Positions 55,137 through 62,900 of a stretch of 64,000 bases of DNA are shown here, piece by piece (position 1 is the first letter of the stretch; the number at the start of each line of letters is the position of its first letter). The stretch comes from Halomonas sp. 'Soap Lake #6'. Lineage in GTDB: Bacteria; Pseudomonadota; Gammaproteobacteria; Pseudomonadales; Halomonadaceae. The notes beneath the pieces were generated by a model, which did not search any database, had not been told where the DNA came from, and worked only from the letters and a program-made list of their open reading frames with translations. The translations under genes and the position numbers were made by a program. The stretch covers positions 930,001-994,000 of the forward strand of contig NZ_CP020469.1 in the NCBI RefSeq assembly GCF_003031405.1, read 5' to 3'.

Positions 55137-56222
55137 ATGTTCTCAACACACAAAGACATAATTGCGCACGCCAACGACATCGCATCCCTACAAGCCTGGA
55201 AAGACTTTACCCTCAGGTTTTGGGAAGAAAGCACGCCAACAGCAGTAGAAGACGAATCAGTAGAAGAAAAGAGCAGCCAACTGTTTCATAACGGTTTTTA
55301 TAGAAGCCGAGCCGCCCTGTACGATCTAACTGAAAACGACCTTAACGCCTACCTCAGTGATTACCAGTCACTTAGGCTTCAATCAATTAATCAAAAATAC
55401 CAAACGGTTTTATCAAACCGAGTGCTATGCAGCCATGTAATGGCTAACTACTTTGAAGTGGAAAAAAACGTCTGCCTGGTTTCCAAAAATGGAGCCCAGT
55501 GGTTAGAACCACCGTGGTGGGCGGCTGAAAACTCTGCCCCTAGCGTGGTACAGGTACATTCGCTAGCCCCAGATAATTATGCACGGTACCGCAAAATAAC
55601 AATTGCAGAGAACAGCGGCTCGCTAGCGTTTCAAAAAGCATTTATTGGTCAGCTGGTTGAAGAAGCCCAAGAGCATAACGAAGCACTGGTTATTTCCAAT
55701 ACGCCGGTACAGCATAGCTGGCTAACCACGGTAAGCCCCGTAGGCTACCATCTGCTGCACGTATTACTGGTACGAGAGCCTGATGAAGGGCTGCCCGATA
55801 TAGCCGCTGCCAGCTTAACGGTGGGCACCCAGGTAAACCAGCCTAGTAGGTTGGTCTGTGTGGAACCAGCCCGAGTTGAAGAAGGCGCACTTAGTGCCAG
55901 CATCAACCCCCAAACAGGCTTAATAACCGCCTGCCGTGGGCTTAACCAGCAGGGTAGCGTTGAAACCTATATACAACACCCAGACACTGCCCAAACCCTG
56001 GTGGGTGAACATCTACCCAACTGGGCAGCTATCAGAAAGGCTCTGCTGCGCTTCTTTGATGAGTCATCATATTTGCACGTTTGCAGTCTAAGCTTTGCGG
56101 TTACTGAAACAGGTATCTCGTTTTTTGGAACCAACACGGACGTATTGGCAGCGCACCAAATGCACCAACCGCTACTTGAACATCCCGGCATTGCCAACCA
56201 CTTGAATAAGGTGAACGGCTAG
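55137..56222 (+). CDS. Pseudo-ATP-grasp paralogue 1 (sugar-transfer ATP-grasp type, no catalytic residues)
   Basis: The 361-residue cytoplasmic protein aligns by eye along its length with the intact ATP-grasp protein at 57,428. Shared parts are LFHNGFYRSRAALYDLT...NAYLSDYQ (versus FFYERGFLPEKARLYGLN...DIYLSDVQ), the block VLSNRVLCSHVMANYFEVEK, HPDTAQTLVGEHLPNW and HQMHQPLLEHPGI. The glycine-rich nucleotide loop is absent, and the metal-site region (CGFD, LEGNSY in the intact copy) reads CSLS and FGTNTD. It should fold similarly but not bind ATP in the usual way. It starts 27 bases after kpsT. The proposed role, a partner or scaffold for the active copy, is inference. Confidence 0.72.
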   Translation: MFSTHKDIIAHANDIASLQAWKDFTLRFWEESTPTAVEDESVEEKSSQLFHNGFYRSRAALYDLTENDLNAYLSDYQSLRLQSINQKYQTVLSNRVLCSHVMANYFEVEKNVCLVSKNGAQWLEPPWWAAENSAPSVVQVHSLAPDNYARYRKITIAENSGSLAFQKAFIGQLVEEAQEHNEALVISNTPVQHSWLTTVSPVGYHLLHVLLVREPDEGLPDIAAASLTVGTQVNQPSRLVCVEPARVEEGALSASINPQTGLITACRGLNQQGSVETYIQHPDTAQTLVGEHLPNWAAIRKALLRFFDESSYLHVCSLSFAVTETGISFFGTNTDVLAAHQMHQPLLEHPGIANHLNKVNG

Positions 56223-56225
56223 CTT

Positions 56226-57431
56226 ATGCCTACGCAACTAATGCCAACGCTATTAAAGACGCTCGAATGGCGCGTCAAAAGGCTGCTGGGCTACCAAGAA
56301 GCTAACATTCGGGCAGAAATAGAGCAGAGCGGCTACTTTCACTCAGAATGGTACCTTGCTAATTACCCTGAGCTGCTTAATCAACCAAGCGCGGTAAAAG
56401 ACCCGCTGGGTTACTACTTAGTGCATGGCATACAACAAGGGCACAACCCTGGGCCAGGGTTTCACACACTCTGGTACCTAGAAGAGTACGACGACGTACG
56501 CAGCGCTTCTATAAACCCGCTGCTGCACTATTTACGTTTCGGCCGGGAGGAAGACCGCAGGCCAACGCCCTTCCTGGGCGGTGTGCAAAGCATGCTGCAC
56601 AATCAAGGCAGTGCAAACAATCACCGTGTTATTTACAAAACACGCAGAAGCGCAGACCTAAGCCATTTAGGCCGTATTAAACGGCTGGACCACATCGAAG
56701 GCGTGCAAATTTGGCGCGAATTTAGCCATACCTTTCGAGAGCAGCAGGGAAACCTTGCCCAGCAGGAAGCAGAATACCTGCATAACCGTGGTTTTCTACC
56801 CAACCGTAAGCGCCTTTACAAGCTGCCAGACACGCGGGTAGATGCCTATATCAGCGATCTACAAGCCAGCCTGCTGGCCCAAACCAATGGGCCAATGCAA
56901 CCCCTGCTAGAAAACGCAGAACTACAGTGGCAGCTCTACAACCAGCGCATACCGATGGTTGCTAACCCCACGGTTACTAAACAAGCACTGCCCACAGGGC
57001 CGGTGCTAAAAGTGATTTTAATAATGGACCCAGCAGGCGCAGGGCTGGTGCCACTCTCAGTTGTGGCCACTAAAAAAGCCACCGCTGCTACTGTGGGCAT
57101 GGCGCTTAGCATGCAGTTATCACCCAACAGTGGGCGTACCCGCAGTGTGGCTAGGTTTAACGCCAGTGGCATTGTGGTTGGGCCAAGAAAACCTGTGCCC
57201 TGGGAAAAATACCGCTACAAAGCTATTTGGCAGCAGGCCAACGCAAGTATTGTCGTGCCAATACAAAAAGAGTCGCTTTACTCTTTTATTCAGATGGATA
57301 TCGATATTTCGACGCCAACCCCAAAGTTGATTCGCTTGGCAGCCACCCCCACGGTGGAAGACTTTCAGGTACACGGCCCACTAATGCAAAACCAAACAGC
57401 CATCGACTTTATGCGTGAGTTTGGAATATGA
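56226..57431 (+). CDS. Pseudo-ATP-grasp paralogue 2 with an N-terminal glycosyltransferase-associated repeat
   Basis: The 401-residue protein has two parts. The first (about 25-115) holds two units of the motif found beside many capsule glycosyltransferases: FHSEWYLANYPELL...DPLGYYLVHGIQQGHNPGP and FHTLWYLEEYDDV...NPLLHYLRFGREEDRRPTP. The second (about 170-401) is a third version of the ATP-grasp paralogue: YLHNRGFLPNRKRLYKL, DAYISDLQASLL, and the end FQVHGPLMQNQTAIDFMREF, matching FQMHEPLLKDACYTDFMKSV of the intact copy. No glycine-rich loop and no E-x-N metal motif are seen. It begins 3 bases after the previous stop and overlaps the next start by 4. Confidence 0.7.
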   Translation: MPTQLMPTLLKTLEWRVKRLLGYQEANIRAEIEQSGYFHSEWYLANYPELLNQPSAVKDPLGYYLVHGIQQGHNPGPGFHTLWYLEEYDDVRSASINPLLHYLRFGREEDRRPTPFLGGVQSMLHNQGSANNHRVIYKTRRSADLSHLGRIKRLDHIEGVQIWREFSHTFREQQGNLAQQEAEYLHNRGFLPNRKRLYKLPDTRVDAYISDLQASLLAQTNGPMQPLLENAELQWQLYNQRIPMVANPTVTKQALPTGPVLKVILIMDPAGAGLVPLSVVATKKATAATVGMALSMQLSPNSGRTRSVARFNASGIVVGPRKPVPWEKYRYKAIWQQANASIVVPIQKESLYSFIQMDIDISTPTPKLIRLAATPTVEDFQVHGPLMQNQTAIDFMREFGI

Positions 57432-58612
57432 AGAGAGACACCACCTTTTGGGCCCCCAAGCACGCATCCAAGACCCCCACAGATGCTCAGGAAACGGAAA
57501 CAGCAGCACTTAGCGAAACAGTACTGCCGAAAGACCACCACAAGCGTCTAATGGAAAGCCTTAAAGAAACCGACCAGCTAGCACTGCTAAAGCGCTTCAC
57601 GTTGGATTTTCATGCCGACCCAGACCTAGCAAGCCTAAGTGAAGAAGAAGCTCAGTTCTTCTATGAGCGTGGCTTTCTACCTGAAAAAGCAAGGCTATAC
57701 GGCCTCAATCGCGACAATATCGACATTTACCTAAGTGATGTTCAGCGGTGGCTTACCCGCTTAGTGAATGGTTCTTATAGTGTTGTTTTTAATAACAAAA
57801 TACTATTTGATCAGGTGTTCGGCCAGTATTGCAATGTGCCGCGCACTGTAGCGGTATGCCGCCAGGGAAGGGTGATACCCCACACTGATCTATGGCAACA
57901 GATAGAAGCTGGCCAAGCAGGCCCACTAATGCTAGTCGCCAAGCCCTTGGGCGGTGGCGGCGGCGGCAGTGTGTACTTTATTCGCATAGATAAACGTCAC
58001 GCTGTGGTGGAAACCAACGATACAACCAACCCACGTTTCAGTGTAAAAGCAGAAGCGCTAGGTGAGGTATTTAGTCGCCAGCGGGTGCCATTTATTATTA
58101 ACGAATATGTACAACAAGGAGAGTTTTCTAAACGACTTTACCCACTTACCGTTAATACTATCCGTGCTTTAGTGGTTCGTAATGCAACTACTGGTGAGCC
58201 TTATTTAGTACGTGCTGTATTAAGGGTAGGTAATAGTGAGTCTTACCCAATTGACAATTTCTCGTTGGGTGGGTTAAGTATAGAAGTGAATAAAGAAACA
58301 GGGGAGTTAGGCCACGCAGTGGCAGCAGCTGGCCGGTTTACCGGCCAACGTTGGACAGTTCACCCAGATACTGGCGAAAGAATCACGGGTGCTTATATTC
58401 CTAACTGGCAGGCACATAAGAACAAGTTGCTAACCTTATTCAATAAATTGCCTTATCTAAAGTACTGTGGCTTTGACCTAATACTTCAAGATGACGACTT
58501 TGTTGTATTGGAGGGGAATAGCTATAGCCAAGTGAGGCTTTTTCAGATGCATGAGCCGTTACTAAAAGACGCCTGTTATACAGACTTCATGAAGTCTGTA
58601 TGTATTGTCTAA
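57428..58612 (+). CDS. Sugar-transfer-associated ATP-grasp enzyme (apparently active)
   Basis: The 394-residue protein has the paralogue signature FFYERGFLPEKARLYGLN and DIYLSDVQRW (about 77-106). It then has a full ATP-grasp: Lys172 and the glycine-rich loop in AKPLGGGGGGSVYFI, Glu226 in FIINEYVQQG, KYCGFDLILQDDDF (Asp350) and the metal motif LEGNSY (Glu362, Asn364). This fits the sugar-transfer-associated ATP-grasp family (PF14397), known from capsule and exopolysaccharide loci and thought to join a carboxylate to an amine on a sugar. It overlaps the preceding gene by ATGA. Confidence 0.82.
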   Translation: MKRDTTFWAPKHASKTPTDAQETETAALSETVLPKDHHKRLMESLKETDQLALLKRFTLDFHADPDLASLSEEEAQFFYERGFLPEKARLYGLNRDNIDIYLSDVQRWLTRLVNGSYSVVFNNKILFDQVFGQYCNVPRTVAVCRQGRVIPHTDLWQQIEAGQAGPLMLVAKPLGGGGGGSVYFIRIDKRHAVVETNDTTNPRFSVKAEALGEVFSRQRVPFIINEYVQQGEFSKRLYPLTVNTIRALVVRNATTGEPYLVRAVLRVGNSESYPIDNFSLGGLSIEVNKETGELGHAVAAAGRFTGQRWTVHPDTGERITGAYIPNWQAHKNKLLTLFNKLPYLKYCGFDLILQDDDFVVLEGNSYSQVRLFQMHEPLLKDACYTDFMKSVCIV

Positions 58613-58675
58613 ATATAAGCGATTAATGTGGCTAGATAACATTCTATATCGAAAATTTAAGTGCATGGGTGGCTA

Positions 58676-60565
58676 ATGGATATTAAAGTAATTGCTGTAA
58701 GTTCAGGCGGATTGAGGAATCCAGTCAACGGTGGAATCTGGAATAACGCTGACTTTCGTGGTGCTGCTAATGGTTGGTTAAGCTTTGTTGTAGATACTCC
58801 TAATGGTCAAAAAAAAGCGACTGTAGAGTTCCTTATGCCCTCTCAGTCAGGGTTAGGGTTTCCTGCCCGAGCACAAACTCTTTTACATGCAGTATTAAAA
58901 AGTCTTGTTGGAGATCATTGCATAAATGATAGCGTAGAGAAGTTTGTAAATAGAGTTGCTAGTAATGCTCTGGCAGGCACTAATTTATGGCGGAAAAAAG
59001 ATGAAGGTGGAACTCCCATTCTTGATAAATTTTTGGGGTTGTATAGAGGGAAAATAGTCGCGGTCGTTGCTGCTGCAGTTAATTATTTATTAGAGCGTAG
59101 CCAGCCCGAGGGGACGGTAAAGGCTGATATATATACCTATGAAAGCTTTGAATGGTCAAGTAGCTACTGTGCTGAAATATTAGATAATGTTTTGTTTTAT
59201 TGGAAGATCCCAGAGCCAATAATGCCAGATATGTTGGGTAAATCTCCACAGTATTATAGCGACTGTGACTTGGCAAAACCGTTGGGGATTAATGGAACAA
59301 AAGGGCATTTAATTGAGAGACATGCGCTTAGCTATGGGATGAATAGCCTTAGATTTACTAAAGGATCATATGTTATATATGATAAGGATAATAAAAAGGT
59401 TCCTTTTAAATGGAGTAGGTCAGTAGTATCAAGCAGTATGTCGCATGCGTTAACTAGCCATAAGGAAGCAACAAGGGCATGCTTGCAGCGAGTAGGCTTA
59501 CCTGTGCCGGAAGGTAGACTGTTTAAGAAAGCAGACCTTGGCTTGGCGGAAGAGTATGCGAACTTAATAGGTTTTCCTGTGGTGTGTAAACCTGTTGCGG
59601 GAGTTGGAGGGATAGGTGTTTTTGCAAACCTTCAAACGCCGCAGCAATTAAAAGAAGCACTAGAAATTAGTCAATCATCACAACTTGGTAAGCAGGATGT
59701 GATTATTGAAAAACATGTTAAGGGCGAGGACTATCGGATACTGGTGCTTGACGGAGAGGTAATAGCGGCGATTATGAGGCTTCCCGCCTGCGTTGTTGGT
59801 GATGGAGAAAGCACTATTGCAGAGCTTATAATGCTAAAGAATCAGCTGCGACGAAAAAACCCTCATCTATGGCGCAGGCCCATTAAGCTGAATGATTCAA
59901 TGCGCTTCCAGCTGGATAGACTAGGCTATTCACTTGATAGTATACCCCTAAAAGATGAGCTGGTGAGGCTTTCAGCTTCCAGTAATATTTCTCAAGGTGG
60001 AGATAGTATTAGTGTTTTCGACGAATTACATGAGGAAATCAAAGAGGCATGTATTGAGTCGGTTCGGGCTATTCCCGGATTAAACTACTGCGGTGTGGAT
60101 TTTCTGCTTGAGGACCATACTAAGCCTTTAAGTGCTCAAGATGCCGGTATTTGTGAGTTGAATGCTCATGCGGCTATAGGTAATTGTGAATATCCTTTAT
60201 TTGGTGAGCCAAGAGATGTGGCTAAATACTTTCTCTTAAGTGCAGCAAAACAACAGGGGCTAACATTTCTCTCTTCACCTTTAGAAAAGCTTCATGTTCA
60301 TTCAATAGTTAAAGGCTCTCTTGCTGGTACCGGTTATGTGGAGTGGGCTATAGAGAAGGCTAAGAATTTTGGTTTGTCTGGGTGGATAACGGAGAAAGAT
60401 AGCCGTACAATTGAGGTAAGGCTATACGGAGATAGCTTGCCTGTTTCTTATTTGGTATCGGCACTGATTATTGGGCCTCCCGAAGCGAAACCTACTTCAG
60501 TCAAAACAGAGCAGCACAATGGTGTTGAGCCTCTCGGGTTTGAAATCAGGGACATTGTCGAATGA
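58676..60565 (+). CDS. Cyanophycin-synthetase-like ATP-grasp fused to an acylphosphatase-like domain
   Basis: The 629-residue protein has an N-terminal domain (about 1-250) I do not recognise. The ATP-grasp domain (about 255-525) resembles the first half of CphA: HKEATRACLQRVGLPVPEG, GFPVVCKPVAGVGGIGV (Lys305), DVIIEKHVKGEDYRILVLDG (Glu345), VVGDGESTIAEL, YCGVDFLLE (Asp475) and ICELNAHAA (Glu494, Asn496). Residues 539-612 look like an acylphosphatase (VHSIVKGSLAGTGYVEWAI, FGLSGWITEK, LIIGPPEAK) but lack its catalytic Arg and Asn. The gene is AT-rich. ATG 58676 follows GGGTGG; an ATG 15 bases earlier is the alternative. Confidence 0.8.
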   Translation: MDIKVIAVSSGGLRNPVNGGIWNNADFRGAANGWLSFVVDTPNGQKKATVEFLMPSQSGLGFPARAQTLLHAVLKSLVGDHCINDSVEKFVNRVASNALAGTNLWRKKDEGGTPILDKFLGLYRGKIVAVVAAAVNYLLERSQPEGTVKADIYTYESFEWSSSYCAEILDNVLFYWKIPEPIMPDMLGKSPQYYSDCDLAKPLGINGTKGHLIERHALSYGMNSLRFTKGSYVIYDKDNKKVPFKWSRSVVSSSMSHALTSHKEATRACLQRVGLPVPEGRLFKKADLGLAEEYANLIGFPVVCKPVAGVGGIGVFANLQTPQQLKEALEISQSSQLGKQDVIIEKHVKGEDYRILVLDGEVIAAIMRLPACVVGDGESTIAELIMLKNQLRRKNPHLWRRPIKLNDSMRFQLDRLGYSLDSIPLKDELVRLSASSNISQGGDSISVFDELHEEIKEACIESVRAIPGLNYCGVDFLLEDHTKPLSAQDAGICELNAHAAIGNCEYPLFGEPRDVAKYFLLSAAKQQGLTFLSSPLEKLHVHSIVKGSLAGTGYVEWAIEKAKNFGLSGWITEKDSRTIEVRLYGDSLPVSYLVSALIIGPPEAKPTSVKTEQHNGVEPLGFEIRDIVE

Positions 60566-61767
60566 ATTTTATAGATAAATTCTTTTACGCTAAAAGAAGT
60601 AAAAAAGCTTACAGTAAGTTGCCGGCTGAGTTAATAGATGGCGCTTTAGTGACTGAAGGGCTATTAGAGAGAGGGGTTGACTTGCAGTTTCTTCCTCGCC
60701 AAATGATAGTTGGAAGATCTGATAGAAAATCTACTAAAACTGTTGGTTTTACACATGGTGTGCCAGGTAGCTCAACATTGGCGGGCGTGACCTTTTTAGC
60801 TGACAGAAGGGTACGTAGAGCTCTTTTACAAAAGCATGGGGTGGATGTTCCTGAGGGAGCAACCTTCTCTTACCAGTCTAAGTTGGATGTCGTTAAGTAT
60901 GTTCGTAGGATTGGCTACCCACTGGTAGTAAAAGAAGCCATGGCGCAAACGCTTGGTGAGAATGGTACTATCGTTAAAAATTTGAATGAGCTTGAAGCTG
61001 AAATAGGACGTATTAGAGTTGTAGATGAGAGTTTTTTTAACTCTGAGTCTGATTATAAAAATGCTGCCTATGCAATAACAGGCCTTTTGCCAACAGTACA
61101 AAGCGAAAGTGGTGCTGAGTTAAAAAATGAGAGGCACCGGTTTTTATTAGAAAAACATGAGACTGGGTATCTTGTACGTTTAATTGTAATACATGGCCGT
61201 GTGATGTACGCAATGCACAGGCCAAGTGGTGCTGTTCAGCATATTTATACACCTTTGAAGAAGCCTGAGTACTTCGAAGTTGTTGGACAACAGGTTATGA
61301 ATGCACTTGCAGGTATAAACACACTGTGCATCGATATAGTGGTGAAAGATATCGATAAAGAAGTGTCGGGTAAGGATTATATAGTAGTTGAAGTTAATGA
61401 AAGACTCCACCTACACGATGTTATTACCATACATCCTTGGGATGCGAAACAAATAACTAACCGCCTCGTAGTTTCAGAACTAAATGCGGGCGGTATAAAC
61501 TATAAAAATGTCAAGTCTAGTTTGGAGCTGAATTGTCTGGCTAAAGGCTTGGTAGATCCGAATGAATTCAAAGCGCAAATGATTGAATTCATTAAGGGAG
61601 GGGATATTGAGGCGGTCGTACAGTGGGGAGAAATAGAGATGGTGAAGGGAGAAGTTGGTTTTGAGCTTAAAGGAGGGGTGTGTGATTTAAGCTATCTTTT
61701 AAATGTTGTTTCTGCCGGGCTTAATATGCCTGTTCGCCCAATGTCGATTGATGTGTCTCAATCTTAA
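60562..61767 (+). CDS. Second cyanophycin-synthetase-like ATP-grasp protein
   Basis: The 401-residue protein overlaps the previous gene by ATGA. It has TLAGVTFLADRRVRRALLQK and HGVDVPEGATF, then GYPLVVKEAM (Lys124) with TLGENGT, FLLEKHETGYLVRLIVIHG (Glu197), LCIDIVVKD (Asp258) and the metal motif VVEVNERLHLHD (Glu277, Asn279). The catalytic set is present but the nucleotide loop is shorter than in the neighbour. The last 80 residues may be a further acylphosphatase-like domain (weak). AT-rich. The product is unknown; the nearest activity by similarity is amino-acid ligation. Confidence 0.72.
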   Translation: MNFIDKFFYAKRSKKAYSKLPAELIDGALVTEGLLERGVDLQFLPRQMIVGRSDRKSTKTVGFTHGVPGSSTLAGVTFLADRRVRRALLQKHGVDVPEGATFSYQSKLDVVKYVRRIGYPLVVKEAMAQTLGENGTIVKNLNELEAEIGRIRVVDESFFNSESDYKNAAYAITGLLPTVQSESGAELKNERHRFLLEKHETGYLVRLIVIHGRVMYAMHRPSGAVQHIYTPLKKPEYFEVVGQQVMNALAGINTLCIDIVVKDIDKEVSGKDYIVVEVNERLHLHDVITIHPWDAKQITNRLVVSELNAGGINYKNVKSSLELNCLAKGLVDPNEFKAQMIEFIKGGDIEAVVQWGEIEMVKGEVGFELKGGVCDLSYLLNVVSAGLNMPVRPMSIDVSQS

Positions 61768-61828
61768 TATTTCTCGGAGTAAATCATGTTTACAGAATCT
61801 AGCTCTTTAGACTTCTTGGCCGCAGAAA

Positions 61829-62900
61829 CTGAGTGCAACACCTGAGTATTTCGCTAAGGTGTTGTCCCATGTCTTACCTCGAACTCAGCATTGAAGAACG
61901 TGCCAGCATTCAAGTGGGTCAAGCCCAAGGGATGAGCCTTCGGCATATTGCCCAGCTCTTAGGGCGAGCTCCTTCAACCATCTCTCGTGAAATACGCCGT
62001 AACCAAATGGCCCAGAACGGTTACTGTGCCCGGCACGCTCAACGTCAGCGAGAAAAGCGTCGAGCGGCCTGTCGCCCGAAACAGAAGCTTGTGCTAGGCA
62101 CGGAGCGTTTTGACCTCATCGTTTATATGTTGCGGCGACGCTTGTCTCCCGAACAGATTAGCGGCAAGCTCAAGGCCATGACATTACCTGACCTAAGCGA
62201 TGCCTACGTCTGCCGAGAGACGATATACACGGCTATTTATGCCCTGCCCGTTGGCCACCTGCGCAAGGAGCTGATTCACTGCTTGCGACAAGGAAAAACC
62301 ACGCGTAAGCCTCGCCGTGGCGAAGTAGATCGACGTGGTCAGATCCCTGACATGGTCAGCATCCACTTACGTCCGCCCGAGGTCAGTAAGCGTGAAATGC
62401 CCGGCCACTGGGAAGGCGATCTGATTAAAGGTAAGAATAACGCGTCTGCGGTAGGCACCTTGGTAGAACTTAGCAGTGGCTATCTGATCCTCGCAAAAAT
62501 GGACGACGCCACCGCCACATCCGCCGTAGCAGGTTTTAGTGCCGCCCTGAACCGAATGCCGACCACCGCTCGAAAAAGCATGACCTATGATCAGGGGCGT
62601 GAAATGACACACCATGCAAAAATTACTCAAGAAACCGGTGTTGCGATTTACTTTTGCGATCCCCATAGCCCCTGGCAACGGGGAGCTAATGAGAATATCA
62701 ATGGCCTTATCCGTCAATATTTACCGAAAGGAACAGACCTTTCAGTACATAGCCAGGAAGAGCTGGATGCCATTGCCTTTGAGCTGAATATGCGGCCTCG
62801 AAAACGCTTTGATTTTAAATGTCCGATAGAAGTGATGAGCGAGCTGATGGCCAAGTATCATGAGAGCCCATCAACCATCCAGTGAGTGTGTTGCACTCAG
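61829..62900 (+). mobile_element. IS30-family insertion sequence
   Basis: The element is about 1,072 bases with 13-base terminal inverted repeats: CTGAGTGCAACAC at 61829-61841 and GTGTTGCACTCAG at 62888-62900. It contains a single transposase gene. Bases beyond the 13 diverge quickly, so the ends may be uncertain by a base or two. No matching short target duplication was found on either side at any of the four boundary choices I tried; IS30 elements usually make one of 2-3 bases, so a later change at one edge is possible. The element is richer in G+C than the gene it interrupts. Confidence 0.9.
61869..62885 (+). CDS. IS30-family transposase
   Basis: The 338-residue protein begins MSYLELSIEERASIQVGQAQ with a helix-turn-helix (MSLRHIAQLLGRAPSTISRE, about 22-41). 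The DDE catalytic core has Asp in PGHWEGDLIKGKNNASAVGT, Asp in KSMTYDQGREMTHHAKI, and Glu in WQRGANENINGLIRQYLPKG. The frame is intact and all catalytic residues are present, so the enzyme is probably functional. The start at 61869 matches the family's N-terminus; a longer in-frame start would overlap the left inverted repeat. Confidence 0.93.
   Translation: MSYLELSIEERASIQVGQAQGMSLRHIAQLLGRAPSTISREIRRNQMAQNGYCARHAQRQREKRRAACRPKQKLVLGTERFDLIVYMLRRRLSPEQISGKLKAMTLPDLSDAYVCRETIYTAIYALPVGHLRKELIHCLRQGKTTRKPRRGEVDRRGQIPDMVSIHLRPPEVSKREMPGHWEGDLIKGKNNASAVGTLVELSSGYLILAKMDDATATSAVAGFSAALNRMPTTARKSMTYDQGREMTHHAKITQETGVAIYFCDPHSPWQRGANENINGLIRQYLPKGTDLSVHSQEELDAIAFELNMRPRKRFDFKCPIEVMSELMAKYHESPSTIQ

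Noticed and set aside
60290..60515. Active acylphosphatase at the end of the CphA-like protein
   Set aside because: The arginine and asparagine needed for catalysis are not at their positions, so only the fold, not the activity, is proposed.
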